The notes under the pieces were generated by a model. It did no database searches. It had not been told where the DNA came from and worked only from the letters and a program-made list of their open reading frames with translations. From assembly GCA_002786355.1 (NCBI GenBank), contig PGCO01000001.1:310001-374000 (forward strand): a stretch of 64,000 bases of DNA. Direction: 5' to 3'. This stretch comes from Sediminibacterium sp. FEMGT703S (GTDB lineage: Bacteria > Bacteroidota > Bacteroidia > Chitinophagales > Chitinophagaceae). A program made the position numbers and the translations under genes. Shown piece after piece: positions 1 to 9,768 of this stretch (within the stretch, counting starts at the first letter, position 1; each line of letters opens with the position of its first letter).

Positions 1-1398
1 TCCCAAATCGTTCACGGTTAAATCGGTGGGTTGTCCATTGCCTACTACATATGCGATGGTGGGTATTTCCTTTCTGGTTAACTTATCAATTGCTGTTGCA
101 AATTTATTTTCGAGCAAGGCTTCTGCTGCATTTCGGGTAGCTTCAACGTCCTCTTGTGGTTCTTCGGAGAGTACATTAAATTGCTTATATATTTTTCTAC
201 TACTTCTTAAATCTACTGCAACGGGCGGCTGATTTTTTTGATAGTATACCATTGCACTTGGTACAATCAATTGATTCAATGTGGCTTCACCCGATTCTTG
301 CGCTGTATTAGATTGTTCAAAAACCACTCCCATTTTTTGTAAACTATCATACAAAATGGCTTTGGCTGTATCACTTTGTATTCCATCTCCGGGATGCTTA
401 AAAACCACCCTAATTTGGTTATTGGCATAGTTATTAAAAGAGGCCAATACGTCCGCGGTGGCCATGCTCAACTTTTTATAATCTGCTGGCAAACTACCAG
501 TTAAAAAAACTTCTACAGTTATAGTAGAATCAATATTGGATAATAATTGAACGGTTGATTTACTTAGGGTAAATCGCTTGTCTTCCGTTAAGTCTAATCG
601 ATTACTGATCATTGACCCTGCTACTGAAATGCTTATCAATAGGGCAACTGCAGCCAATAACTTGGTTGATTTTTTAGTAGTAGAGGCTAAACGCAATTGA
701 GTAATATATAAGAAGAATCCAATTACTGCAATAAAATAAATGATATCAGCCGCTGCCAATACTCCTCTACTAATATTTGCTGCATGCAGTTGAATCCCCA
801 ATAACTCAATATAATAATCTGCTCCTCCATTCAATATAGGAAGTTTAGCAACTGCACTAAATCCTGCAAACAAAGCAAAAGAAATCAATGCTCCAATACC
901 GAATGCAGCAATTGTATTATTCGTTACACTACTTGCATAAATTCCTATTGTAGCATATACTCCAGCTAATAAAAACAAACTAATATAACTCCCTATAGTG
1001 GCGCCCACATCAATTCCTCCAGTAATACTTAGTGCCTGCATGGAAACCGCGTAAACCACTGTTGGAACCAATGCAATCAATACAATCAATAGCACGCCCA
1101 AATATTTGCCTACAATAATTTGTCTTAAGGTAAGCGGTAAGGTTTGTAATAATTCATAAGTACCTGTTCTAATTTCATCCGAAATACTTCGCATGGTAAT
1201 AGCAGGAATCAAAAACAATAATAACCAAGGCATTAATTGGAAAAATGGCGCTAAACTAGCATAGCCAAAATTGAGTAAACTGGTATCTGGAAAAACAAAA
1301 AACAATAGCCCAGTCACCCCTAAAAATATTCCTAGTACAAGGTATCCAGTTACCGAAGCAAAAAATTGTTGCCACTCTTTTTTACAGATCATCCACAT
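1..1398 (-). CDS. Fused GldF-GldG-type ABC transporter protein (ABC-2 permease followed by GldG/ABC_transp_aux-like domain), partial, runs off window start
   Basis: Manual minus-strand translation from ATG at 1398: MWMICKKEWQQFFASVTGYLVLGIFLGVTGLLFF...TGTYELLQTLPLTLRQIIVGKYLG... then without a stop ...SISVAGSMISNRLDLTEDKRFTLSKSTVQLLSNIDSTITVEVFLTGSLPADYKKL... Open to position 1; absent from ORF track because no stop lies in the window. Confidence 0.85.
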   Translation of the reverse strand, partial: MWMICKKEWQQFFASVTGYLVLGIFLGVTGLLFFVFPDTSLLNFGYASLAPFFQLMPWLLLFLIPAITMRSISDEIRTGTYELLQTLPLTLRQIIVGKYLGVLLIVLIALVPTVVYAVSMQALSITGGIDVGATIGSYISLFLLAGVYATIGIYASSVTNNTIAAFGIGALISFALFAGFSAVAKLPILNGGADYYIELLGIQLHAANISRGVLAAADIIYFIAVIGFFLYITQLRLASTTKKSTKLLAAVALLISISVAGSMISNRLDLTEDKRFTLSKSTVQLLSNIDSTITVEVFLTGSLPADYKKLSMATADVLASFNNYANNQIRVVFKHPGDGIQSDTAKAILYDSLQKMGVVFEQSNTAQESGEATLNQLIVPSAMVYYQKNQPPVAVDLRSSRKIYKQFNVLSEEPQEDVEATRNAAEALLENKFATAIDKLTRKEIPTIAYVVGNGQPTDLTVNDLG

Positions 1399-1423
1399 GG
1401 CTCAAAACTAAAGTTTTTATACG

Positions 1424-1450
1424 CAAAAACCCCGACGAATCGGGGTTTTA
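1424..1450 (-). terminator. Rho-independent terminator downstream of the iscA-like gene
   Basis: Hairpin aaaaccccga-cgaa-tcggggtttt; T-run on the minus strand. Confidence 0.7.
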
Positions 1451-1500
1451 CTATCAAGATTTGATTTTTTTAACACTGCGGGTACGCTAATCTAGCACTG

Positions 1501-1857
1501 CTAAACCGCAAAACTTTCTCCACATCCACAACTTCTGCTGGCATTTGGGTTATCAAAATAAAAACCCTTCCCATTTAAGCCATCAGAAAAATCTAACTCT
1601 GTATTTACAAGGTATAAAAAGCTTTTCAGGTCGGTAACTACTTTTACGCCATTATCTTCAAATACTTGGTCCATCGGCTTTATTTCGTTGTCGAAGTCTA
1701 GCTTGTAGCTCAACCCAGAACAACCTCCGCCAACCACGCCTACTCGTAAAAAATAGCTTTCGTCTCCTGTAACACCAGCTTCTTCCATAAGCTGCAATAC
1801 TTTCGCTTTGGCTTTATCGCTTACGTAAATACTATTTTCTGTTGCTGTTTCGCTCAT
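1501..1857 (-). CDS. HesB/IscA/ErpA-type iron-sulfur cluster assembly protein
   Basis: A-type carrier with conserved cysteines (GGGCSGLSYKL ... SRSCGCGESF); next to iscU/iscS. Confidence 0.9.
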   Translation of the reverse strand: MSETATENSIYVSDKAKAKVLQLMEEAGVTGDESYFLRVGVVGGGCSGLSYKLDFDNEIKPMDQVFEDNGVKVVTDLKSFLYLVNTELDFSDGLNGKGFYFDNPNASRSCGCGESFAV

Positions 1858-1875
1858 ACGCTTTGTATTGATGTA

Positions 1876-2292
1876 TTAGTGAATTCTTTCTTCGAACACT
1901 AACTCTTCTAAACCATTTTTCTTTCTGTAATCGTTAATTGCGCTTTTAATAGCATCTTCTGCCAATACAGAGCAATGGATTTTTACTGGAGGAAGGTTCA
2001 ATTCTTCTACTAACTCCATGTTATCGATAGCTACAGCCTGGTCTAGGGTTTTACCTTTTAACCATTCTGTTGCCAATGAAGAAGAAGCAATAGCAGATCC
2101 ACATCCAAATGTTTTGAATTTAGCATCGGTAATTACACCGGTAGTATTGTCTACTTCAATTTGTAAACGCATCACGTCTCCACACTCAGGAGCACCTACT
2201 AAACCTGTGCCTACATTGGTTTTAGATTTGTCAAGCGTTCCTACGTTCTTAGGATTGCTGTAGTGATCAATTACTTTTTCTGAATATGCCAT
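1876..2292 (-). CDS. iscU: Iron-sulfur cluster scaffold IscU
   Basis: MAYSEKVIDHYSNPKNVG, GAPECGDVMRLQI, TFGCGSAIASSS, PVKIHCSVLAEDAI motifs. Confidence 0.95.
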   Translation of the reverse strand: MAYSEKVIDHYSNPKNVGTLDKSKTNVGTGLVGAPECGDVMRLQIEVDNTTGVITDAKFKTFGCGSAIASSSLATEWLKGKTLDQAVAIDNMELVEELNLPPVKIHCSVLAEDAIKSAINDYRKKNGLEELVFEERIH

Positions 2293-2353
2293 GGTATATA
2301 TATTTATGTTTAATTAAAAAATATTTGTTTTTTCTGCGGGATTAAAGCCACTA

Positions 2354-3571
2354 CTAGTGGTGTGCCCACTCAATTTTGTCCATATCAACTCCTTCCTTAA
2401 ACATTTCCCATAATGGGCTCATATCTCTCAATTTCAATACTGTTTCGCTTACAGATTTAATGGTATAATCTATTTGCTCTTCAGTAGTAAATCTACCTAA
2501 TCCAAAACGCAATGAACTATGCGCTAAGTCATCTCCTAATCCTAATGCTTTTAATACATAGCTTGGCTCTAATGAAGCAGAAGTACAAGCAGATCCAGAC
2601 GACAATGCAATATTCTTATTGAAGCCCATCAACAAACCTTCTCCCTCTACATATTTGAAAGAAATATTGGCAACATGTGGCAAACGATGTTCTCTATTTC
2701 CGTTCACATATGCTTCTTCTAATTGAACCAATGCAGACTCTAATTTGTCACGCAATTTGCTTAGGCGAGCAGCATCATCAGCCATTTCTAATCTAGCTAA
2801 TTCGCAAGCTTTACCAAATCCAACGATGCCTGGTACATTCAAAGTTCCACTTCTCATACCACGCTCGTGTCCACCACCATCCATTTGGGCAGTTACTTTA
2901 ACTCTTGGGTTTTTGCGACGAACATATAAAGCACCAATCCCTTTAGGACCATACATTTTGTGTGCAGTAAAAGCCATGATATCAATACCATCTGCATTTA
3001 CATCTACGGGTATTTTACCTACTGCCTGAACGCCATCGGTGAAAAACAATACGCCATGCTTTTTAGCAAGCGCACTGATTTCTTTCACTGGTTGTACTAC
3101 CCCAATTTCATTGTTGGCATACATGATTGCAATTAAAATAGTAGTTGGCTTGATTGCAGCTTCTAATTCTTTTAAATCAATTAATCCATCAGCCTGAACT
3201 TCTAAATAAGTTACTTCTGCACCTGCGCGCTCCAGATGCTTGCAAGTATCTAATACCGCTTTGTGCTCGGTTGTAACAGTAATGATATGATTTCCTTTTG
3301 AAGCGTACATTTCGAACACTCCTTTAATAGCTAAGTTGTCTCCTTCTGTAGCCCCTGAAGTAAATATAATTTCCTTAGGATCGGCGCCAATTAATTTGGC
3401 AACTTGCTCACGGGCATAATCTACCGCTTCTTCCGCTTCCCATCCAAAAGGGTGGTTACGACTTGCAGCGTTTCCAAAATGCTCTGTAAAATACGGTATC
3501 ATTGCTTCTAATACCCTTGGATCCATTGGGGTAGTAGCGTTGTTATCTAAATAAACTGGTAACTTCAACAT
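2354..3571 (-). CDS. iscS: Cysteine desulfurase IscS
   Basis: [63 protein letters not shown]. Confidence 0.95.
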   Translation of the reverse strand: MLKLPVYLDNNATTPMDPRVLEAMIPYFTEHFGNAASRNHPFGWEAEEAVDYAREQVAKLIGADPKEIIFTSGATEGDNLAIKGVFEMYASKGNHIITVTTEHKAVLDTCKHLERAGAEVTYLEVQADGLIDLKELEAAIKPTTILIAIMYANNEIGVVQPVKEISALAKKHGVLFFTDGVQAVGKIPVDVNADGIDIMAFTAHKMYGPKGIGALYVRRKNPRVKVTAQMDGGGHERGMRSGTLNVPGIVGFGKACELARLEMADDAARLSKLRDKLESALVQLEEAYVNGNREHRLPHVANISFKYVEGEGLLMGFNKNIALSSGSACTSASLEPSYVLKALGLGDDLAHSSLRFGLGRFTTEEQIDYTIKSVSETVLKLRDMSPLWEMFKEGVDMDKIEWAHH

Positions 3572-3598
3572 ATTGCTTGCTAGTTTTTTCTAATAACA

Positions 3599-3606
3599 CA
3601 AAAGTA
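3599..3606 (-). promoter_or_regulatory. Bacteroidota -7 box (TAnnTTTG) upstream of iscS
   Basis: Minus strand TACTTTTG about 28 nt upstream of the iscS ATG; no clear -33 TTTG seen. Confidence 0.45.
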
Positions 3607-3693
3607 TAACAATAGGTTCTATAATTTTGGGATGCATTGTTACTCAAAGGTTGTTTTTCCTCAAATCGTAAGGACATATATAAAATATTTTAA

Positions 3694-4095
3694 ATGAATA
3701 AGATTGAGCATATTGGTATTGCAGTAAAAGATTTGGCCACCAGCATCCCATTATTCGAAAAATTATTGAATAGTGCCTGTTATAAAACAGAAGAAGTAGC
3801 TTCCGAAAAAGTGATGACCGCTTTTTTTAAAACGGGTGAATCAAAAATAGAATTGGTTGCTTCTACCGATCCAGAAGGGGTTATTGCCAAGTATATTGAC
3901 AAAAAGGGGGAAGGGATGCACCATATAGCTTTTGATGTAACCGATATTCATGCGGAAATGAAGCGTCTGGTATCCGAGGGTTTTACGCTTTTAAACGAGA
4001 CTCCTAAAAAAGGAGCTGATAATAAATTGGTCTGTTTTTTACACCCGAAGGGAACCAATGGGGTCTTAATTGAATTGTGCCAAGAGATTAATTAA
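3694..4095 (+). CDS. mce: Methylmalonyl-CoA epimerase
   Basis: Glyoxalase/VOC fold: MNKIEHIGIAVKDL...GEGMHHIAFDVTDI...PKGTNGVLIELCQ. Confidence 0.92.
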   Translation: MNKIEHIGIAVKDLATSIPLFEKLLNSACYKTEEVASEKVMTAFFKTGESKIELVASTDPEGVIAKYIDKKGEGMHHIAFDVTDIHAEMKRLVSEGFTLLNETPKKGADNKLVCFLHPKGTNGVLIELCQEIN

Positions 4096-4799
4096 AGCCC
4101 CAACTTTTCAATCGCAACTTGTGCGGCAATTTGACTGGCGTCTTTTTTGTTACCCGCTTTTCCTTGTGCAAAAACGGCGCCATCCAATACGGCATTCATG
4201 GTAAATATTCTTCGATTGCCCTCAAGCTTTTCATCCGCCATTTCAAAAGTAATGGTCTTTCCATTTTTATTAGCCCAGCCAATTAATTTATTCTTGAGAT
4301 TGATATCAATCAACTCTAAGTCTTCCATGAATAAATGCGGAATCACTATTTGCTTTAGAATCCAATTTTGTGTTTTAACATAGCCTTTGTCTAGGTAAAC
4401 CGCTCCTATCAAGGCTTCTAGGGTATTACCAAAAATATGGCTAGCTTTTAAAGCGCTATCAAACTTGTTATAAAAAGTCAATTTACGCAAACCCATTTTT
4501 AAGGCAATATCGTTTAGCTGCTGACGATTGACCATCTTAGATCGCATCTCTGTCAAAAATCCCTCTCCCTTGTATGGGTATAATTTAAATAAATAATCTG
4601 CCACTACTGCGCTCAAAATAGCATCCCCCAGAAACTCTAAGCGTTCATTATTTTCATCTGGGGTTTCTTTAACCGAACGATGACTTAATGCACTGCGATA
4701 AAGTTGCAGATTGCCAGGCTGTATACCTAACATATCATTGATCTGCGTCTCAAAAGATGAGGCAGCTTTTGGTTTAAATAACTTTATTAAAAATTGCAC
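4092..4799 (-). CDS. rnc: Ribonuclease III
   Basis: NERLEFLGDAILSAVVADYLF signature, GNTLEALIGAVYLDKGY, C-terminal dsRBD (KKDASQIAAQVAIEKL). Confidence 0.93.
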   Translation of the reverse strand: MQFLIKLFKPKAASSFETQINDMLGIQPGNLQLYRSALSHRSVKETPDENNERLEFLGDAILSAVVADYLFKLYPYKGEGFLTEMRSKMVNRQQLNDIALKMGLRKLTFYNKFDSALKASHIFGNTLEALIGAVYLDKGYVKTQNWILKQIVIPHLFMEDLELIDINLKNKLIGWANKNGKTITFEMADEKLEGNRRIFTMNAVLDGAVFAQGKAGNKKDASQIAAQVAIEKLGL

Positions 4800-4803
4800 T
4801 TTA

Positions 4804-6057
4804 TTATGCTACGTATTTTTTTACGATAACGCATGCGTTGTGGCCACCAAAACCAAATGTGTTACTCAATGCGGCACGTACGGTTCTTTGTTGTGCTTTA
4901 TTGAAGGTAAAATTCAATTTAGGGTCCAGTTCAGGATCATCTGTAAAGTGATTGATAGTAGGGGGAACAATATCATGAATCACACTCTGGATGCATGCGA
5001 TGGCTTCTATTACACCCGCTGCACCTAAGCAATGGCCTGTCATAGATTTTGTTGCACTGATATTTAGATTATATGCATGGCTTCCAAATACTTCTGTAAT
5101 GGCTTTAGCTTCTGCGCCATCACCTAATGGAGTAGAAGTTCCATGAGTGTTGATATAATCAATTTCATCAGGTTGCATACCAGCATCTTTAAGGGCTGCT
5201 ATCATTACGTTTCTTGCACCCAATCCTTCTGGATGTGGAGCAGTTAAGTGATAAGCATCAGCAGTTGCACCGCCTCCTGCAATTTCACAGTAAATTTTAG
5301 CCCCTCTTTTGATGGCATGCTCATATTCTTCTAATACCAAACAACCTGCGGCTTCACCCATCACAAATCCATCTCTGTCTTTGTCATATGGTCTACTTGC
5401 TGTTGCAGGATCATCGTTTCTTTCGCTCATGGCTTTCATGGCATTGAAACCACCTACACCTGCTTCACTAATAACGGCTTCAGATCCACCACTAATAATG
5501 ATATCAGCTTTACCGAGTCTGATGGTATCTACAGCAGCGATAATGCCATTTGTGCTAGACGCACAGGCACTTACAACTGCGAAGTTTGGACCGCGGAATC
5601 CATGACGCATCGAAATTTGTCCGGCCGCAATATCCAAAATCATTTTAGGAATAAAGAAAGGATTGAACCTTGGCGTACCGTCTCCAGTAGCAAAATTCTG
5701 TACTTCTTCTTGGAAAGTTCTTAGACCACCAATTCCGCTAGCAAATATGACTCCCACTCTATCTACATCAATATTTTCTTTATTGATTTGAGCGTCTTGT
5801 ACGGCCATATCACTTGCAAAAAGCGCTAGTTGTGCAAAGCGATCAAGTTTTCTAGCTTCTTTCTTCTCCATGAAACTGGTAGGATCAAACCCCTTTACCT
5901 CACAGGCAAAACGGGTCTTAAACTTAGTTGCATCAAATAAAGTAATTGGAGCAGCACCGGGTATTCCATTAATTAATCCATGCCAATAATCTTCTAGATT
6001 ATTACCTATTGGAGTGATCGTACCTATACCAGTAACAACTACGCGCTTTAATTGCAT
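4804..6057 (-). CDS. fabF: 3-oxoacyl-ACP synthase II
   Basis: KRVVVTGIGTITPIGN, VSACASSTNGI, NTHGTSTPLGD, ATKSMTGHCLGAAG. Confidence 0.96.
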   Translation of the reverse strand: MQLKRVVVTGIGTITPIGNNLEDYWHGLINGIPGAAPITLFDATKFKTRFACEVKGFDPTSFMEKKEARKLDRFAQLALFASDMAVQDAQINKENIDVDRVGVIFASGIGGLRTFQEEVQNFATGDGTPRFNPFFIPKMILDIAAGQISMRHGFRGPNFAVVSACASSTNGIIAAVDTIRLGKADIIISGGSEAVISEAGVGGFNAMKAMSERNDDPATASRPYDKDRDGFVMGEAAGCLVLEEYEHAIKRGAKIYCEIAGGGATADAYHLTAPHPEGLGARNVMIAALKDAGMQPDEIDYINTHGTSTPLGDGAEAKAITEVFGSHAYNLNISATKSMTGHCLGAAGVIEAIACIQSVIHDIVPPTINHFTDDPELDPKLNFTFNKAQQRTVRAALSNTFGFGGHNACVIVKKYVA

Positions 6058-6078
6058 ACAACAAACCAGTTTATGTTA

Positions 6079-6117
6079 TAATCCGCCTTTCATGGTAAAA
6101 CCTTAAAAGGCGGATTA
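6079..6117 (-). other. Intercistronic hairpin between acpP and fabF
   Basis: Perfect 12-bp inverted repeat taatccgccttt (6079-6090) / aaaggcggatta (6106-6117). Confidence 0.65.
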
Positions 6118-6144
6118 AAATTATTCCTTACTAAATAGATATTC

Positions 6145-6381
6145 TTACTTAGCGTGCTCTTCTAAATAAGCAACTGCCTGACCTACAGTGGTAATGGTTT
6201 CAGCCTGCTCATCAGGAATAGAGATGTTGAATTCTTTTTCGAATTCCATAATTAATTCAACGGTATCCAAAGAATCTGCACCTAGATCGTTGGTAAAAGA
6301 AGCTTCGTTAGTTACTTCTGCTTCGTCTACGCCCAATTTGTCTACGATGATTTTCTTTACTCTTGTTGCGATGTCTGACAT
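6145..6381 (-). CDS. acpP: Acyl carrier protein
   Basis: 78 aa, [19 protein letters not shown] phosphopantetheine site. Confidence 0.97.
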   Translation of the reverse strand: MSDIATRVKKIIVDKLGVDEAEVTNEASFTNDLGADSLDTVELIMEFEKEFNISIPDEQAETITTVGQAVAYLEEHAK

Positions 6382-6405
6382 TGTTAAAGTTTTTGTTTAC
6401 TGCGG

Positions 6406-6413
6406 CAAAAATA
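6406..6413 (-). promoter_or_regulatory. Bacteroidota -7 box (TAnnTTTG) upstream of acpP
   Basis: Minus strand TATTTTTG about 25 nt upstream of the acpP ATG. Confidence 0.45.
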
Positions 6414-6438
6414 TACATTTTATGGTTATATTAGTATT

Positions 6439-6867
6439 ATGGCATTAAAAATGATTCAACATGGCTCTACTGAATACGAACAAATGGTAGCATTAAGGCA
6501 CCAATTGTTGCGAAAACCATTAGGGTTGCAGTTTACCCAAGAAGAATTAGCCAAGGAAAAGGAAAATATTCTGCTCGCTTATACCGACGACGATACCATG
6601 GAAGCTTGCAGCATGCTTGTAAAAATTTCACCCGACACCGTCAGGCTTAGGCAGTTAGCGGTTCTGTCTGGTTTGCAGGGAAAAGGAATTGGAAGAGCCA
6701 TGGTGCAGTTTGCCGAAAATTTAGCAAGAGACAATCGTTATCACAAAATCATCATGCACGCCCGCCAAGACTCCATCCATTTTTTTGAGAAATTGGGATA
6801 TCAAGTAGAGAGTGACCCCTTTATTGAACTAACCATTCCGCATGTGGTTATGGGCAAGGAACTATAA
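6439..6867 (+). CDS. GNAT family N-acetyltransferase
   Basis: VRLRQLAVLSGLQGKGIGRAMVQFAE acetyl-CoA-binding motif. Confidence 0.85.
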   Translation: MALKMIQHGSTEYEQMVALRHQLLRKPLGLQFTQEELAKEKENILLAYTDDDTMEACSMLVKISPDTVRLRQLAVLSGLQGKGIGRAMVQFAENLARDNRYHKIIMHARQDSIHFFEKLGYQVESDPFIELTIPHVVMGKEL

Positions 6868-6902
6868 AATAGTTTAGGGGTGGGATTATAGCCGCCGAAA
6901 AA

Positions 6903-7379
6903 TCATTTCTTGATTCCTTTCTTCAAAGCCGCTCTTAATTCATGACGAAATTCATCGCCCATTTCGTCTTTAGGAACCATGAAAAAAGACTTGGAACTAA
7001 AATACAAATGAAAAAAATGCGGGCTTTCAAAGTAATGGCTAAACTGCATCCAATCCCAATGAATATATCCTTTTTCATTTTCTAGCGTAATGCCATTGTC
7101 TTTAAAAGCAATGGTAAACTGGTCTTTAAAAGTATCAATTGCCTTTTTATAAATAGAATTTGGTAAGATGTACCAAAAACTTGCCATCATCATTACCCAA
7201 ATAAATGATCCTAATAAAAAAGGTTCGGGTCTAATTTTCTTAGTATAAAATAAGATAGCTGCTACAATGGCAAATACATTTACGAGTACTACCAATACTT
7301 TTACTTCGGGCCTTTGCACAAAATGATACCTTAACCCTTGTATTACTTTCTTTTTGTCGTAGCTAAAAGCGTGTTGCAT
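6903..7379 (-). CDS. YcxB-like membrane protein
   Basis: Two N-terminal TM helices followed by FKDNGITLENEKGYIHWDWMQFSHYFES...FFMVPKDEM, typical of the YcxB-like family. Confidence 0.7.
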   Translation of the reverse strand: MQHAFSYDKKKVIQGLRYHFVQRPEVKVLVVLVNVFAIVAAILFYTKKIRPEPFLLGSFIWVMMMASFWYILPNSIYKKAIDTFKDQFTIAFKDNGITLENEKGYIHWDWMQFSHYFESPHFFHLYFSSKSFFMVPKDEMGDEFRHELRAALKKGIKK

Positions 7380-7419
7380 GACGCAAAATTAGCTATTTTT
7401 AGAGACTAACTATTCAACT

Positions 7420-8754
7420 ATGCAATTGAGCAAGCCCAAACTCAGCTTCATGCAAATCATTAACATGAATGTGGGTTTCTTTGGAATTCAATACAGCTTT
7501 GGGTTACAGCAAAGTGCGGTGAATCCCATTTATGATTTTTTAGGTGCCAAGCCCGACGAAATCCCTTTACTTAATCTTGCAGGACCAATGACCGGCTTAT
7601 TAATTCAACCCATCATTGGGGTATTGAGCGACCGCACTTGGCATCCGCGTTTTGGAAGAAGAAAACCTTATTTTTTTATAGGCGCTTTATTTTGTAGCCT
7701 CTGTTTATTCTTATACCCATTTAGCACCACCCTTTGGATGGCTGCGGGTTTGCTCTGGGTTTTAGATGCTGCCAACAATACGGCGATGGAGCCCTATCGC
7801 GCATTTATTGTGGATAAACTTCCCCCGCCACAATTAGCAACAGGCTTTCTAACGCAAAGCTTTTTTACCGGATTAGGGATCACCTTCGCTAATATTTCGT
7901 TGTTCATTTTTCAAAAATATATTCCTGGTCAGCATGGTGCCATTCCTTACTGGGTTTTTGGTTCTTTCTTTTTAGGATCTATCTGTTCGATTAGTTCAGT
8001 AATGTGGAGTATTTCTAAAACACCAGAGATTCCACCCACCCCTGAAGAATTAGCCGCTTTACGTGCGCAGAAAAAAGGAATACTTCAACCCTTCATAGAA
8101 ATAGGAGAAGCCATTGTGCATATGCCTACTGTTATGTGGAAGTTGGCATTGGTCTACTTATTTCAATGGTATGCTTTGTTTTGCTATTGGCAAAATGCCT
8201 CTAAAAGTATTGCACAGTCGGTTTGGAAAACCAGTCCTACTGAAAATAAAACCTTGTACGAAGAAGCTGTGGGTTGGGCTGGCTTAGTAAATGCCTGGTA
8301 CAGTGTGGTTACTTTTTTATCGGCTTTTGGATTGGTTTGGATGGCTAAGAAGTTTTCTCCTAAGAAAGTACATATTGTTTGTTTGTTAATGGCAGGTATT
8401 GCTTTGTTGGCATTTCCACAAATTGAAAACAAGTATTTGCTTTTTGTTCCTATGGCAGGATTTGGTATTGCTTGGGCGAGCATGATGGGCATTCCTTACT
8501 TAATGGTGGTGAATGATATTCCTAAAGAAAAATATGGGGTCTACATGGGTATTATTAATATGATGATTGTAATTCCAATGATTTTACAGTCTACTACTTT
8601 TGGTTGGGTACTCAATAATTTTTTAGGAAATAATTCAGGACATGCGATTTCATTTGCAGGCGTTTTATTGCTATTGGCCTGTGCGGCAACTTTTTTAATT
8701 AAAGACGTAAAACCAGAAGAAGAAATTCAAGCGGTGGCTATTGGAGGACATTAA
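7420..8754 (+). CDS. MFS/GPH (SLC45/SUC-like) sugar transporter, probably sucrose/alpha-glucoside
   Basis: NMNVGFFGIQYSFGLQQ...LAGPMTGLLIQPIIGVLSDRTWHPRFGRRKPYFFIGA; 12-TM-like profile; adjacent to fructokinase-like and amylosucrase genes. Confidence 0.85.
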   Translation: MQLSKPKLSFMQIINMNVGFFGIQYSFGLQQSAVNPIYDFLGAKPDEIPLLNLAGPMTGLLIQPIIGVLSDRTWHPRFGRRKPYFFIGALFCSLCLFLYPFSTTLWMAAGLLWVLDAANNTAMEPYRAFIVDKLPPPQLATGFLTQSFFTGLGITFANISLFIFQKYIPGQHGAIPYWVFGSFFLGSICSISSVMWSISKTPEIPPTPEELAALRAQKKGILQPFIEIGEAIVHMPTVMWKLALVYLFQWYALFCYWQNASKSIAQSVWKTSPTENKTLYEEAVGWAGLVNAWYSVVTFLSAFGLVWMAKKFSPKKVHIVCLLMAGIALLAFPQIENKYLLFVPMAGFGIAWASMMGIPYLMVVNDIPKEKYGVYMGIINMMIVIPMILQSTTFGWVLNNFLGNNSGHAISFAGVLLLLACAATFLIKDVKPEEEIQAVAIGGH

Positions 8755-8805
8755 TGGTATTCAACTGATTTTATTTTCTTATTTATATAAACGAAATTTT
8801 TTTCA

Positions 8806-9756
8806 ATGAAAATTCTCTGTATCGGCGAAGCCTTGATTGATATGATATGTACCGATAAAGGCATGTCTTTATGGGAGGGTTCTAATTTCTTAAAAAAGAC
8901 AGGTGGTGCCCCTACAAATGTAGCAGCAGCCATTGCTGCTTTAGGCGGAGAGGTAGACTTAGCGGCTAAAGTGGGCAAAGATCCTTTTGGCAAACAACTC
9001 ATTCAAACCATGGAATCTTTTGGTGTAGGTACCCAAGCCATGTTAGAAGACCAACATCATTTTACCACATTTGCGTTTGTTTCTTTAATGCATGATGGCG
9101 AAAGAGATTTTGTATTTAATCGAGGCGCAGATGGCCAACTATCCATTGATGATGTAGACGCCATCAATTTAAATAATGTGGGGATTATTCATTTTGGATC
9201 AGCCACTGGTTTTTTACCAGGTCCTCTACAGGCGGCCTATTTACATCTCTTGCAAAAAGCGCTGCATCATAAAATTTATATCAGCTTTGATCCCAACTAT
9301 CGGCATTTATTATTCCCCAATAACACCGACGCTTTTGTTAATCAGAGCTGGCATTTCTTGCGCCATTGTAATTTTTTTAAAGTAAGTGACGAAGAAGCCA
9401 TGTTGCTCACCAATACTGCTTCACTGGAAGACGCTACCGCTGTTTTATTAAAAGAAACTACTGGAGTCTTTACTATCACATTAGGAAAAGATGGCACTTT
9501 ATTGGGATTAAATGGTCAACAATATATTATTGAATCAATACCAATTAAACCTGTAGACACTACGGGTGCGGGAGATGCTTTTGTTGGTGCAGTTTTGTAC
9601 CAATTAAGTCATTTAGAACAATCAGCTATTCAAACACTTTCATTAGATGATTGGAATAAAATAATTTTGAACGCAAATAAAGCGGGCGCCAGAACCTGTG
9701 AATATATGGGTGCAATGGAAGCTTTCAAATTTTTAAACAATCAAATTTTCAAGTAA
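8806..9756 (+). CDS. PfkB-family carbohydrate kinase (fructokinase-like)
   Basis: KTGGAPTNVAAAIAALGG and DTTGAGDAFVGAVLYQL motifs. Confidence 0.88.
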   Translation: MKILCIGEALIDMICTDKGMSLWEGSNFLKKTGGAPTNVAAAIAALGGEVDLAAKVGKDPFGKQLIQTMESFGVGTQAMLEDQHHFTTFAFVSLMHDGERDFVFNRGADGQLSIDDVDAINLNNVGIIHFGSATGFLPGPLQAAYLHLLQKALHHKIYISFDPNYRHLLFPNNTDAFVNQSWHFLRHCNFFKVSDEEAMLLTNTASLEDATAVLLKETTGVFTITLGKDGTLLGLNGQQYIIESIPIKPVDTTGAGDAFVGAVLYQLSHLEQSAIQTLSLDDWNKIILNANKAGARTCEYMGAMEAFKFLNNQIFK

Positions 9757-9768
9757 ACCATTTTAAAC

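Noticed and set aside
26-232. 68-aa + strand ORF
   Set aside because: Antisense to the partial GldF-GldG frame; no independent support.
2018-2263. 81-aa + strand ORF
   Set aside because: Antisense shadow of iscU.
4711-5028. 105-aa + strand ORF
   Set aside because: Antisense to rnc/fabF; low-complexity composition without family match.
8184-8492. 102-aa - strand ORF
   Set aside because: Antisense to the MFS/GPH transporter.
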